DNA of 64,000 nt from Sphingomonas hengshuiensis. GTDB lineage: Bacteria; Pseudomonadota; Alphaproteobacteria; Sphingomonadales; Sphingomonadaceae. The notes below the pieces were generated by a model. It made no database searches. It was not told the origin of the DNA and was given only the letters and a program-made list of their open reading frames with translations. The translations under genes and the position numbers were made by a program. Positions 8,703 to 18,050 of the stretch are shown here, one piece after another (within the stretch, counting starts at the first letter, position 1; each line of letters starts with the position of its first letter). The stretch lies in assembly GCA_003240755.1 (NCBI GenBank), contig QFNF01000001.1, positions 124,001 to 188,000 of the forward strand, written 5' to 3'.

Positions 8703-11099
8703 TTACGGCAGCGCGAAGACCATCAACGTATCGCCGACCTTCGTTTCGAACCGCGCATGGCCGGTGGCACCGATGGCTACATATTGCCGCCCGCGATGCA
8801 TATAGGTCATCGCCGAGGACTGCGCCCCCGCCGGCAGGCGCGCGGACCACAACAGGCGGCCCGTCATCGTCTCGAACGCCCGCAGATACTGATCCTGCGC
8901 CGCGCCGATAAAGGCCAGGCCGGTGGCGGTCGTCGTCGCGCCGCCCAGGTTCGGCGTGCCGATCGGAACCCGCAACAGCGTCGGCACGCCGAGGGGGCCG
9001 ATGTCGCGCCCGGTCCCGAACGGCTGCGACCACAGGAGACGGCCGGTGGCGAGGTCCGTCGCCGCGACATATCCCCAAGGGGGCGCGATGCAGGGGACGC
9101 CCAGCATCGAGAGCCACATCGGCCGGTCGACGCCATAGGGCGCCCCCTTTTGCGGCGCGACGGTCTGATCGGGGCGTCGTCCGCCATCGCCGATCGCGGC
9201 GTCCTGCACATCCGCGCGCGGGATCAGCCGCACGCGGTTGGGCAGGCGGCTGTGATTGGAGATCACGACCCCCCGGACGGGATCGATCGCGAGGCCGCCC
9301 CAGTTCATGCCCCCGACGGTGCCGGGAAACAGCAGCGCGCCAAGGCCGGCCGTGGTCGCGGGGGTATAGATGCCGTCATAGCGCATCCGGTGAAACTGGA
9401 TGCGGCACAGCGCCGCGTCGATCGGGGTCAGGCCGAAGGTGTGCCGGGCGTCCAGACGCTCGGGCGTCGCGCCGGGATGGCCCGCCAGATTGGGGTAGAA
9501 GGCGGAACGCGGCTGCACCGGCGACAGGGTGTCGCCCGGCAGGCTCGGCCCCGGTGCGCGGTCATGGGCCACCGGGCGAACCGGCCTTCCCGTCGCGGCG
9601 TCCAGGACGAACAGCGATCCCGTCTTGGTCCCCTGTACGACCACCCGTCGCCGGGCGCCGTCGATGGTCATGTCGGTCACGACCGGCTGCGCGCCCAGAT
9701 CGTAATCGAACCGGTCGTTCAGCACCGTCCGGAACGCCCAGCGCGTCACCCCGGTCCGCAGATCGACGGCCACCACCGCGCTGGAAAAGGCATCGTCGGC
9801 CGGCGCGCGACCGGCGCCCCAATGGTCGTTGCCGGCATTGCCGGTCGCCAGGAATACCAGTCCCAGTCCGGGATCGCCGCTGATGACGTTCCAGACGTTG
9901 GGCGTCCCCCTGGGATAGGTCGCGTCGGCACCCAGCGGTGCGCGGGGGTCGGACCGCTTGGCATCCCATGCCCATCGCAGGTCGCCGGTGGTCGCATCAT
10001 AGGCGCGCACCACCCCCGACGGGGCATCGCGGCGCTGGTTATCGCTGACCTGCTGCCCGACGACGACCAGATCGCCGACCACGGCAGGCCCCGAATTGCT
10101 CGACGCATGGCCGGGTTCCGCAAGCCCCATGCCCTGGGTCAGATCGACCGTGCCGTTGCTGCCGAACCCGGTACAGGCCCGGCCGGTCGCGGCGTCCAGC
10201 GCGACCAGCCGGCCATCGGCCACGGCGACGAAAATGCGGGTGGCGCAGGCTTGGTCGGCCGGCACGGCGGCGTTGCGATGATAGCCGACCGCACGGCAGG
10301 CGACGCTGAACATCGATTCCAGCGCGCGCGGCGCCACATCCGGCACCCAGCGCCACTTCTCCCGCCCGGTCGCGGGATCGAGCGCGAAGACATGCGATCG
10401 CGGCGAACAGACGAACAGGCTGTCGCCGATCTTCACCGGCGTGTTCTGGGCCGAAAAGAAGACCCGGCCATTTGGCGGCATGTCCCCCGTCGAGAAGCGC
10501 CACGCCTCGCGCAGCCGCCCGACATTGGCGGGGGTGATCTGGGCGGCATCGGAATAGCGCAGTGCCTGGGGCGAACCGCCGAAGCCGATCCAGTCCGTGT
10601 CCCCGGGACCGGCCGACGCGACACTGGCGGAGGCGGTCGTCGGACGTTCCCACGCGATGACGACGATCGCCGCCACCGCGCCCAGGCCGAGCAGTGCCGC
10701 AGCCGCCACGCCGCGCCGCCGCAGTGCCTGGCCACGCCCCGGCCTCGCCACCAGCCAGATTGCGGCGCTCGCGATGAAGATGGCGGCGATCACGCCCGTG
10801 CGTCCCGCGAGGTCGAATCCCCATGCGGGCATCCACCCCTTGCCGGCGATCTCCTCCAGCGCCCAGACCAGGGTGACGATCAGCGCGCTGCCCTGAAACG
10901 CGAGGACGCGTGTCCACCGGCGCCGCGCGGCGGGCCATAGCGAGGCGGCGAGAAGAACGCCTGCGAGGGCGTAATAGATGTTCCCGCCCAGACCGATCAG
11001 CCAGAGGCCGAGCACGAGCATCGCCACGCCCAGCAACCCGCCGACAAGCGCGACTGTCCCGAGCGCCAGCGTCGGCAGTCGGCCGATCGGCGCGGTCAT
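8703..11099 (-). CDS. Membrane-bound PQQ-dependent dehydrogenase (glucose/quinate type)
   Basis: A 798-residue quinoprotein. About 150 N-terminal residues hold five membrane helices, from LALGTVALVGGLLG to IAAIFIASAAIWLV, followed by a short linker helix. The rest is a periplasmic eight-bladed PQQ propeller with repeated tryptophan-docking strands (DWIGFGGS, WAFRTVLNDRFDYDLGAQP, LLWSARLPAGAQSSAMTY). Length and layout match membrane glucose dehydrogenase (Gcd) and quinate dehydrogenase, which oxidise a sugar or cyclitol and pass electrons to ubiquinone. The sequence alone does not decide the substrate. The frame is open far upstream, but the ATG at 11099 gives the normal N-terminus. No pqq biosynthesis genes are in the window. 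Confidence 0.9.
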   Translation of the reverse strand: MTAPIGRLPTLALGTVALVGGLLGVAMLVLGLWLIGLGGNIYYALAGVLLAASLWPAARRRWTRVLAFQGSALIVTLVWALEEIAGKGWMPAWGFDLAGRTGVIAAIFIASAAIWLVARPGRGQALRRRGVAAAALLGLGAVAAIVVIAWERPTTASASVASAGPGDTDWIGFGGSPQALRYSDAAQITPANVGRLREAWRFSTGDMPPNGRVFFSAQNTPVKIGDSLFVCSPRSHVFALDPATGREKWRWVPDVAPRALESMFSVACRAVGYHRNAAVPADQACATRIFVAVADGRLVALDAATGRACTGFGSNGTVDLTQGMGLAEPGHASSNSGPAVVGDLVVVGQQVSDNQRRDAPSGVVRAYDATTGDLRWAWDAKRSDPRAPLGADATYPRGTPNVWNVISGDPGLGLVFLATGNAGNDHWGAGRAPADDAFSSAVVAVDLRTGVTRWAFRTVLNDRFDYDLGAQPVVTDMTIDGARRRVVVQGTKTGSLFVLDAATGRPVRPVAHDRAPGPSLPGDTLSPVQPRSAFYPNLAGHPGATPERLDARHTFGLTPIDAALCRIQFHRMRYDGIYTPATTAGLGALLFPGTVGGMNWGGLAIDPVRGVVISNHSRLPNRVRLIPRADVQDAAIGDGGRRPDQTVAPQKGAPYGVDRPMWLSMLGVPCIAPPWGYVAATDLATGRLLWSQPFGTGRDIGPLGVPTLLRVPIGTPNLGGATTTATGLAFIGAAQDQYLRAFETMTGRLLWSARLPAGAQSSAMTYMHRGRQYVAIGATGHARFETKVGDTLMVFALP

Positions 11100-11480
11100 G
11101 CCGCGCGCACCATATTTGCGGCACCGAAGGCCGAGCATTGAACCGGAATTGCGCGACACGCCGCGCCGGCCCGCATGAAACGTCCGATAGCGCCGCCGAT
11201 GCGGGCGTCCCAGACCCCGCTGCCCGATCGGACGCGCCCGATTCCCCCTGCTTCGCGCATGCAGACCCCCTTGTCGCTTCGGGAATGTTCGAACGCGCGA
11301 AGGGTTCCAATCGCTGTCGGGAGACGCCGGGTTCGCAAGCCGACGGACGAGCGAGCCATGGGGAATGGCCGACCGGGGTCGATCGGCATGCCGTCCCGGA
11401 ACCGGCGATGCCGTAAATGCATGCGGCGGTGGCACCAATATACCGTCCGGAGGTTGATGCGCGGCAAAGGGGGATGAGTG
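11100..11480. other. Divergent intergenic region, about 380 bases
   Basis: Separates the PQQ dehydrogenase (leftward) from the AI-2E permease operon (rightward) and should contain both promoters. I see no sigma-54-like box, strong hairpin or repeat. AAAGGGGG at 11466-11473 is the ribosome binding site of the permease gene. Confidence 0.45.
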
Positions 11481-13388
11481 ATGGTCAAGGATCAGACGGA
11501 TCACGGCGGTCAGGCCAGCGCCAGCGTGGCGCCGGCGCAGGTGCCGGGCATGATGGGACTTCTCGGGCTGGCCGTCGCGGTCGTCGTGGTCGCGGGGCTT
11601 TTCTTCGCGCGCGACGTGCTCATCCCGATCACGCTCGCGGTGCTCCTGTCCTTCGTCCTGTCGCCGATCGTCTCGCTCCTGCGACGGGCGCGGCTTCCCA
11701 AGGGCTTCTCGATCCTCGTCGCCGTGCTCGGCGCGCTCGGCCTGCTGGGCGGCGTCGGCACGCTGGTCGGCATGCAGGCGACGTCGCTGGTCGAAAAGGC
11801 GCCGGCCTATGTCGAAACGATCCAGGCGAAGATCGATCGAACCACCGGTTTCGTCACCGACCGGCTGACCTTCCTCGCACCGGCGGGGCCGGTGGCGGCC
11901 GCGCCGGCCGATCCCAACGTCGTGCGCGGCACCCGCGCCCACCCGCTCAACGTGCGCGTGGTCGAGCAGCAGACGCCCGTGCTCGAACAGGTCGGCGGCT
12001 ATCTGGAACCGGTGGTCGCGCCCTTCGAAACGTTCGTCATCGTGCTGGTCGTCGCCATCTTCATCCTGATGCAGAAGGAAGACCTGCGGAACCGCCTCAT
12101 CCGGCTGTTCGGATCGTCCGATCTGCACCGCACCACCGCGGCGATGGACGATGCCGGCGGCCGGCTCAGCCGCTACTTCCTGTCGCAGCTTGCGGTGAAT
12201 GCCAGTTTCGGCACGGTCGTCGGTATCGGGCTGTGGGTGATCGGGCTGCCGGTGCCGGCGCTCTGGGGCATTCTGGCGGGCGTGTTGCGCTTCGTTCCCT
12301 ATATCGGTGCCCTGCTGGGCGCCGCGCTACCGCTCGTCGTCGCGGCGGGCGCCGATCCGGGATGGACCACGGTGCTGATGGTGGCGGCGCTGTTCGTCAT
12401 ACTCGAACCGCTGATCGGCTATGTCATCGAACCGCTGCTCTATGGGCATTCGACCGGCCTGTCGCCGCTGTCGGTGGTGATCGCGGCGGTATTCTGGACG
12501 TGGATCTGGGGGCCGGTCGGCCTCGTGCTGTCGATGCCGCTGACCTTGTTGCTGGTGGTGCTGGGCCGTCATATCCCCAGTCTTGAATTCCTCGACGTGC
12601 TGCTGGGCGACCGGCCGGCCCTGACCCCGGTCGAGAGCTTCTACCAGCGCATGCTCGCCGACGATCCCGACGAGGCGCTCGACCAGGCGGAGAGCCAGCT
12701 CGTCGAGCGGTCGCTGACCTCCTATTATGACGAGGTGGCGCTCGCTGCGCTCAAGCTCGCCGCCGCCGACGTTGCGCGCGGTGCGATCGATCGCGACCGT
12801 GCCGGGCGGGTCGTCGACGCCATGCTGGTGCTGGTCGGCGAACTCGACGGCGCGAACGACACCGCGACCGGGACGCTGGCCGCCGACAAGCCGCTCAAGC
12901 CCGTGCAGGACGATTCTGCGGGGTTTGACGAAACCGCGCCCGTGACGCTGCCTGCCGCGCCCGATCCATGGCGTGCCGACGGCAGCATCCTGTGCATTGC
13001 CGGACGCGGCGTACTCGACGATGCCGTCACCGCGATGCTGGCCCAGCTTCTCGCCAAGCGCGGATTCGGCGTGAACCGCGTCGAACACGATGCCGGTTCG
13101 CGTGCCAATATCGACCGGCTCGACACGTCGCACGCCAGGCTGGTCTGCATATCCTATCTGGAGATCGGCGGGACGCCGTCGCATCTGCGCTATCTCGTGC
13201 GCCGCATCCGCGCGAGGGCGGGGGACGTCCCGATACTGGTCGGCCTGTGGCCCGAGGGGGAAGCCGCGCTGACGGACGGTCAGATCCAGCGCACGCTCGG
13301 GGCCGACCTCTATGTCGGTACGCTGGGCGCCGCGGTCGAAGCCTGTCTCGACCACGCCCGGACGACCAGCGAAAGGCACGCCGCATGA
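11481..13388 (+). CDS. AI-2E family permease with extra C-terminal domain
   Basis: A 635-residue membrane protein. Residues about 20-80 and 185-370 form the eight-helix AI-2E/PerM (PF01594) core, with hallmark stretches LIPITLAVLLSFVLSPIV and LWGILAGVLRFVPYIGALLG. After the core, a soluble stretch (about 370-490) leads to a globular alpha/beta domain (about 500-625, starting SILCIAGRGVLDDAV) that resembles a Rossmann or B12-binding-like fold without its DxHxxG ligand motif. The permease family exports small molecules or ions. The role of the tail is unknown. AAAGGGGG lies seven bases before the ATG at 11481; a GTG directly upstream is the alternative start. The stop overlaps the next gene. 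Confidence 0.85.
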   Translation: MVKDQTDHGGQASASVAPAQVPGMMGLLGLAVAVVVVAGLFFARDVLIPITLAVLLSFVLSPIVSLLRRARLPKGFSILVAVLGALGLLGGVGTLVGMQATSLVEKAPAYVETIQAKIDRTTGFVTDRLTFLAPAGPVAAAPADPNVVRGTRAHPLNVRVVEQQTPVLEQVGGYLEPVVAPFETFVIVLVVAIFILMQKEDLRNRLIRLFGSSDLHRTTAAMDDAGGRLSRYFLSQLAVNASFGTVVGIGLWVIGLPVPALWGILAGVLRFVPYIGALLGAALPLVVAAGADPGWTTVLMVAALFVILEPLIGYVIEPLLYGHSTGLSPLSVVIAAVFWTWIWGPVGLVLSMPLTLLLVVLGRHIPSLEFLDVLLGDRPALTPVESFYQRMLADDPDEALDQAESQLVERSLTSYYDEVALAALKLAAADVARGAIDRDRAGRVVDAMLVLVGELDGANDTATGTLAADKPLKPVQDDSAGFDETAPVTLPAAPDPWRADGSILCIAGRGVLDDAVTAMLAQLLAKRGFGVNRVEHDAGSRANIDRLDTSHARLVCISYLEIGGTPSHLRYLVRRIRARAGDVPILVGLWPEGEAALTDGQIQRTLGADLYVGTLGAAVEACLDHARTTSERHAA

Positions 13389-14545
13389 TGTCGGCAGACC
13401 CCGCCGCGGGCACGGGCGCCCGCTCGCCGTTCGAGGTGCCGGCCGATGGATGGATGGCGGTCGCCAAACGGACCTGGAAGGAGATCGGCGACGACAATGT
13501 CGGCATCATCGCCGCCGGCATCGCCTTCTACGTCTTCGCCGCGATCGCCCCGCTGCTGGGCGCCGTCGTATTGAGCTACGGCATCTTCGCCGATGCCGAG
13601 ACGGTCCGCCGCAATGTCGAGAGCGTTTTCGCATCGGTCCCGCGCGAGGCGGCGGCGGTCATCACCGACCAGCTCCTGATGGTGGTCGAAAGCTCGAAGG
13701 ACAAGCAGGGCCTCGGCCTCGTCATCGCGCTGGGAATCGCATGGTATGGCGCGACCAAGGGTTCCGCGGCGATCGTTACCGGGCTGAACGTCGCCTATGG
13801 CGAAACGGAAAGCCGTGGTTTCATCCGGCTCAACCTGTTGCAGCTCGGTATCGTCGCGGCGGGGGGTGGCCTGATCTTCGTCGCGATCATCGCAAGCACG
13901 TTGCTGGCGCTCCTCGGCAGCCTCGTCCCCGGCGCGCCGGCACTGGTGCTGACGGGCATGCGCCTGGCCGGTTTTCTCGTCCTCGCGGCGATCGTCGTTA
14001 CCGGCATCGCCGCACTGTTCCACTTCGGCCCCGATCATCGCCAGCCGAGGTGGATCTGGCTGTCCCCCGGCTCCGTCTGCGCCGCCGCATTCTGGCTGGG
14101 GGGCACGGCGCTGTTCGGGATCTACACCTCGAATTTCGCAAGCTATGGCGCGACCTACGGCTCGCTCAGCGCGGTCATCGTCCTGCTGACATGGCTCTGG
14201 CTGTCCGCCTATGTCCTGCTGATCGGTGCCGAACTGAACGCCGAGCTCGAACGCCAGGTGGCCGGAACGGCGGAACCGTCGGATGCGCCACCCGCCCCGG
14301 CGCGGCCGGTCGAGGCAGTGGCCGTCGATACCCGATCGGCGCCGGACGCCGTCGGGGGCAGGGGCGCCCCGACCGTCCTGGCGACACTGGGAAGCGTCGC
14401 GGCGGGCGGCGTCGTGTCCACTGCCGGCTTTGCGCTGCTCCGCAGGGGGCGGGCGATCGGCATCCTCGTCGTGGCCATGGCCGCCACCTCGGCATGGCGG
14501 CAGGGAACCCGGCACAGGAACGCGCCACGGGAGATCGAACGATGA
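13385..14545 (+). CDS. YihY/virulence factor BrkB family membrane protein
   Basis: A 386-residue inner-membrane protein. After a cytoplasmic N-terminus, the family signature ITAAGIAFY-like IIAAGIAFYVFAAIAPLLG appears, and six hydrophobic segments follow up to about residue 285 (YGATYGSLSAVIVLLTWLWLSAYVLLIGAELNAELE closes the domain). The C-terminal 100 residues are Ala/Pro-rich with a further hydrophobic stretch. The family was once named RNase BN; its function is not settled and transport or envelope roles are suspected. The ATG at 13385 overlaps the permease stop (ATGA), and the stop overlaps the DUF2254 start, so the three genes are translationally coupled. Confidence 0.9.
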   Translation: MMSADPAAGTGARSPFEVPADGWMAVAKRTWKEIGDDNVGIIAAGIAFYVFAAIAPLLGAVVLSYGIFADAETVRRNVESVFASVPREAAAVITDQLLMVVESSKDKQGLGLVIALGIAWYGATKGSAAIVTGLNVAYGETESRGFIRLNLLQLGIVAAGGGLIFVAIIASTLLALLGSLVPGAPALVLTGMRLAGFLVLAAIVVTGIAALFHFGPDHRQPRWIWLSPGSVCAAAFWLGGTALFGIYTSNFASYGATYGSLSAVIVLLTWLWLSAYVLLIGAELNAELERQVAGTAEPSDAPPAPARPVEAVAVDTRSAPDAVGGRGAPTVLATLGSVAAGGVVSTAGFALLRRGRAIGILVVAMAATSAWRQGTRHRNAPREIER

Positions 14546-15825
14546 CGACAAGCGCGTGGCGCCAGGCACTTCGCAGGGCGACGAAGCAGATATGGTTTCG
14601 CGCGGCGGTCATCAGCCTGTTCGGATTCCTGCTCGCCGGCCTTTCGGGCCTGTTCGCGCGGCGCATCCCCTATGAATTCCAGATGGATCTCGGCCAGGAC
14701 GCGGTCGGAACGATCCTGGAGATCATCGCGTCCAGCATGCTCGCGGTGACGACCTTCTCGCTCACCGCGATGGTGAGCGCCTATGGATCGGCGACCCAAC
14801 TGGCAACGCCCCGCGCCACGCAGTTGATGATGAGCGATCCGACGTCGCAGAACGCGCTGTCGACGTTCCTCGGCGCGTTCGTCTTTTCCGTCGTCGGTAT
14901 CGTCGGGCTGCAGACGGGCATCTATGGCGGGCAGGGGCGGGTCGTGCTGTTCCTCGGCACGATCGTCCTGATCGCGGTGGTCGTGCTGACCCTGTTGCGC
15001 TGGATTTCGCACATCACCGCGTTTGGCCGCATGGCGGACGTGATCGACCGCGTCGAAAAGGCCGCGTGCAGGTCGATGGAGCAGTTCGCCGCCGATCCGC
15101 GGCTGGGCGGCCGTCCGGCGATCGCCGTGCCCGATCATGCCGTGCCGGTGTTCGCACGCAAGAGCGGCAATGTCACCTATATCGATATCGCCGCGCTCGG
15201 CCGGATAACGGAGGATTGCGGCACGGTGGTCCATGTCGCGGCGCTTCCCGGCACGATGGTCCATCCCGCCCGGCCGCTGGCCTTTGTCGAGATGGCTGTC
15301 GACGACGAGCTGCGCGACAAGATCGCGGAGGCGTTCACGATCGGACGACACCGCAGCTTCGACGACGATCCGAGGCTGGGTCTGATCGCGCTGTCGGAGA
15401 TCGCCAGCCGGGCGCTCGCCCCCGCCACCAACGATCCCGGAACGGCGGTCGAGGTGCTGAACGCACTGCTGCGCACGTTCCTGCACCTGCCTGCGGACGA
15501 GCCGGACGCGGACGACAAGCCCCTGCCGCGGGTCTATGTGCCACGGCCCACCGTCGAGGAGATGCTGGACGACGCCTTCCTCCCGATCATACGGGAGGGC
15601 TTTGGCGAACAGGAGGTCGCGGTCAGGACGATCAAGACGCTGACGGCGATCCGGGACGCGCTTCCGTTCACCGCCGCACCGATCCGGCGGCTCACCGGCA
15701 TTATTGGGGAAGCCATCGATCGCGATCAGAAAAGCGCGATCCTGCAGGACCGGATCCGGGTGAAGTTGCAGGCGCTGGTTTCGCCGAGCACGCCACCGGC
15801 CCCCGGGTCGCCGGGCAACACCTGA
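14542..15825 (+). CDS. DUF2254 family membrane protein
   Basis: A 427-residue protein. It has four hydrophobic segments in the first 160 residues, followed by a soluble half containing DDDPRLGLIALSEIASRALAPATNDPGTA, the conserved core of the DUF2254 family. No biochemical function is known for it. It is the last gene of the coupled AI-2E/BrkB/DUF2254 operon (ATGA overlap at 14542). Co-transcription of three polytopic proteins of unsettled function suggests a shared envelope or osmotic role, which is an inference only. Confidence 0.88.
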   Translation: MTTSAWRQALRRATKQIWFRAAVISLFGFLLAGLSGLFARRIPYEFQMDLGQDAVGTILEIIASSMLAVTTFSLTAMVSAYGSATQLATPRATQLMMSDPTSQNALSTFLGAFVFSVVGIVGLQTGIYGGQGRVVLFLGTIVLIAVVVLTLLRWISHITAFGRMADVIDRVEKAACRSMEQFAADPRLGGRPAIAVPDHAVPVFARKSGNVTYIDIAALGRITEDCGTVVHVAALPGTMVHPARPLAFVEMAVDDELRDKIAEAFTIGRHRSFDDDPRLGLIALSEIASRALAPATNDPGTAVEVLNALLRTFLHLPADEPDADDKPLPRVYVPRPTVEEMLDDAFLPIIREGFGEQEVAVRTIKTLTAIRDALPFTAAPIRRLTGIIGEAIDRDQKSAILQDRIRVKLQALVSPSTPPAPGSPGNT

Positions 15826-16066
15826 TCGAATCGCGCCGGGGCAACCGGTGTGGCGTCGGGCTGCGCGTCACCGCATGTCCGAACACGGACGCCGCGCCGT
15901 GGCCTGCCCCTGCGGTGGTCGAAGGACCGGAAGGCGAGCGGTTCGCCCATGGCGGCAAGGCTGCTGTAGTCCATCCATCGCTCGGCGACAGCGCCGGACC
16001 GATCCCGGCAACGCGCTGCTGTTCCGGCTGAAGATCGGGGAACAATCGCCCGATCCGACATGTCGC
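15826..16066. other. Intergenic stretch before tRNA-Gln
   Basis: With 16141-16293 it makes up the gene-free DNA around tRNA-Gln. No second RNA gene, repeat or convincing reading frame was found. Confidence 0.4.
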
Positions 16067-16140
16067 TGGATGCCCCGTGAGGATTCGAACCTCAATTAAC
16101 GGAGTCAGAGTCCGTGGTCTTACCTTTAGACGACAGGGCA
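16067..16140 (-). tRNA. tRNA-Gln, anticodon CTG
   Basis: A 74-base tRNA read leftward. The acceptor arms TGCCCTG and CGGGGCA pair, including a wobble, and TCCA ends the gene at 16067. The anticodon stem is ACGGA/TCCGT, with loop CTCTGAC giving anticodon CTG (plus-strand CAG at 16106-16108). The T-loop is TTCGAAT. It reads CAG codons. Confidence 0.95.
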
Positions 16141-16293
16141 ACGTCGCAGCGAGGGCGGTCCGATAGGCCGGCCCGCCAGTCGTGTCAACGCCCAATCACT
16201 CGATTCGTCGCAGCGCCTTGTGGCGAACGGCCGGTTTCGCTAGGCTGCGCGCCAGACACCGAGCGGCGTTCCGCCGTGACGGATAGAACATAA

Positions 16294-17346
16294 GTGAGTG
16301 ACGGCATGGGGGATATCTCCGCCCGGTTGCCGCACCGGGGCGCGCGTGGCGCTCCCCGCACGGCATCCTCTTCGCCGGCGCGACCGCGCTGGCCGGGCGC
16401 GCGCCATTATGCCGCGCTCGACCTTGGTACCAACAATTGCCGGCTGCTGATCGCCCGGCCGCAGGGCGACGGCTTTGCGGTGGTCGACGCCTTTTCGCGG
16501 ATCGTCCGGCTGGGCGAGGGGCTGGCCGCCACCGGGCGCCTGTCCGACGTGGCGATGGACCGCACCGTCGCCGCGCTGAAAATCTGCGCCGAAAAGCTCA
16601 AGCGCCGCGACGTGACGCTCGCGCGGTCGGTCGCGACCGAGGCGTGCCGCCGCGCCACCAACGGCCCGGCGTTCGTCGAACGCGTGCTGGCCGAAACCGG
16701 CATCCACCTCGACATCATCACCGCCGAGGAAGAGGCGCGGCTGGCGGTGCTCGGATGCCATGCGCTGCTCGAACCCGGCACCGGGCCGGCGTTGGTGTTC
16801 GACATCGGCGGCGGGTCGACCGAGCTGGTGCTGCTCGACGCATCGGGACCGGTGCCCCGCGTGCTCGACTGGCATTCGGCGCCATGGGGGGTGGTGTCGC
16901 TGACCGAGAGCCTCGGCGCGGGCAGGGCGGCGCCGACGACCTCGGGCGCCTATGCCCGGATGCGCGCCTGCGTGACCGAGAGTTTCGCACCGTTCGCCCG
17001 GCGCCTGCCCGCTACCACCGAACCGCGGCGGTTGCTCGGCACCAGCGGCACGGTGACGACCCTCGCCAGTGTTCATCTGGGCCTTGCGTCCTATGACCGG
17101 TCGCAGATCGACGGGCTGATCGTGCCCGCCGAATCGATGCTGGCGGTCAGCCAGCGGCTGGCGGGCATGAGCCTGGCCGAACGCGGCACCGTGCCGTGCA
17201 TCGGCAGCGAGCGCGCCGACCTGGTGGTCGCCGGCTGTGCGATCCTCGAAACGATTCTGGCGCTCTGGCCCGCCGAACGGCTAGGGGTCGCCGACCGTGG
17301 GATTCGCGAAGGAATCCTGCGCCGATTGATGGCAGGAACCCGATGA
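16294..17346 (+). CDS. Ppx/GppA-type exopolyphosphatase
   Basis: A 350-residue member of the ASKHA ATPase superfamily. The phosphate-1 motif is YAALDLGTNNCRLLIA (around residue 40) and the phosphate-2 motif is VFDIGGGSTELVLLD (around 170). The adenosine-like motif is LLGTSGTVTTLASV. It probably hydrolyses polyphosphate or pppGpp in the cytoplasm. It is shorter than E. coli Ppx (513) and GppA (494), because the C-terminal HD-like domain is absent, as usual in sphingomonads. The start is GTG at 16294 (alternative ATG at 16306). It is coupled to rlmE by an ATGA overlap. Confidence 0.92.
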   Translation: MSDGMGDISARLPHRGARGAPRTASSSPARPRWPGARHYAALDLGTNNCRLLIARPQGDGFAVVDAFSRIVRLGEGLAATGRLSDVAMDRTVAALKICAEKLKRRDVTLARSVATEACRRATNGPAFVERVLAETGIHLDIITAEEEARLAVLGCHALLEPGTGPALVFDIGGGSTELVLLDASGPVPRVLDWHSAPWGVVSLTESLGAGRAAPTTSGAYARMRACVTESFAPFARRLPATTEPRRLLGTSGTVTTLASVHLGLASYDRSQIDGLIVPAESMLAVSQRLAGMSLAERGTVPCIGSERADLVVAGCAILETILALWPAERLGVADRGIREGILRRLMAGTR

Positions 17347-18050
17347 CCCGCGGCAGCCCCCCCGGACGACAACGCGTACGCACCGCCCGCTCGCGCTCGG
17401 CCCAGTCGACGCGCTGGCTCGAACGCCAGTTGAACGACCCCTATGTCAAGAAGGCCCGCGCGGAAGGCTATCGCAGCCGCGCGGCGTACAAGCTGATCGA
17501 ACTGGACGAACGCTTCAAGCTGCTGCGGGGCGTGAAGCGGGTCGTCGACCTCGGCATCGCGCCGGGCGGCTGGACGCAGGTCGTGCGCAAGGTCCGGCCG
17601 GAATGCACCGTGGTCGGCATCGACCTGTTGCCGGTCGATCCGATCGACGGCGTGACGATCCTGCAGATGGACTTCCTCGCCGACCATGCGCCCGACCGGC
17701 TGCGCGAGGAACTGGGCGGCGAGGCGGACCTGGTGCTGTCCGACATGGCGGCCAACACCGTCGGCCATCCGCAGACCGACCATCTGCGCACCATGGCGCT
17801 GGTCGAGGCGGCGGTGATGTTCGCGTGCGAAATCCTGCGGCCCGGCGGCGATTTCGTCGCCAAGGTGCTGGCCGGCGGTGCCGACAATGCGCTGGTCGCC
17901 GAACTGAAGCGCAATTTCCAGGCGGTGAAACACGCCAAGCCGCCGGCGAGCCGCAAGGATTCGTCCGAATGGTACGTCATCGCCACCAACTTCAAGGGGC
18001 GGCGCGACGCGGGGCCGGACGCGCCGGCCCCGGACGACGTCACGGAATGA
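17343..18050 (+). CDS. rlmE: 23S rRNA U2552 2'-O-methyltransferase
   Basis: A 235-residue FtsJ/RrmJ methyltransferase that modifies U2552 in the A loop of 23S rRNA using SAM. The sequence shows YRSRAAYKLIELDERF (first catalytic Lys), the SAM-binding VVDLGIAPGGWTQV, LSDMAANTVGH (catalytic Asp), and VAKVLAGG plus the SSEWYVIATNF end (second Lys and Glu of the K-D-K-E tetrad). The N-terminus is extended by a basic tail. It follows the Ppx gene directly, as in other alphaproteobacteria. Its 3' end overlaps the convergent reductase gene by 11 bases. Confidence 0.96.
   Translation: MTRGSPPGRQRVRTARSRSAQSTRWLERQLNDPYVKKARAEGYRSRAAYKLIELDERFKLLRGVKRVVDLGIAPGGWTQVVRKVRPECTVVGIDLLPVDPIDGVTILQMDFLADHAPDRLREELGGEADLVLSDMAANTVGHPQTDHLRTMALVEAAVMFACEILRPGGDFVAKVLAGGADNALVAELKRNFQAVKHAKPPASRKDSSEWYVIATNFKGRRDAGPDAPAPDDVTE

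Noticed and set aside
11100..12128. Upstream extension of the PQQ dehydrogenase frame
   Set aside because: The extension is antisense to the AI-2E permease gene, and the membrane domain begins at the ATG at 11099.
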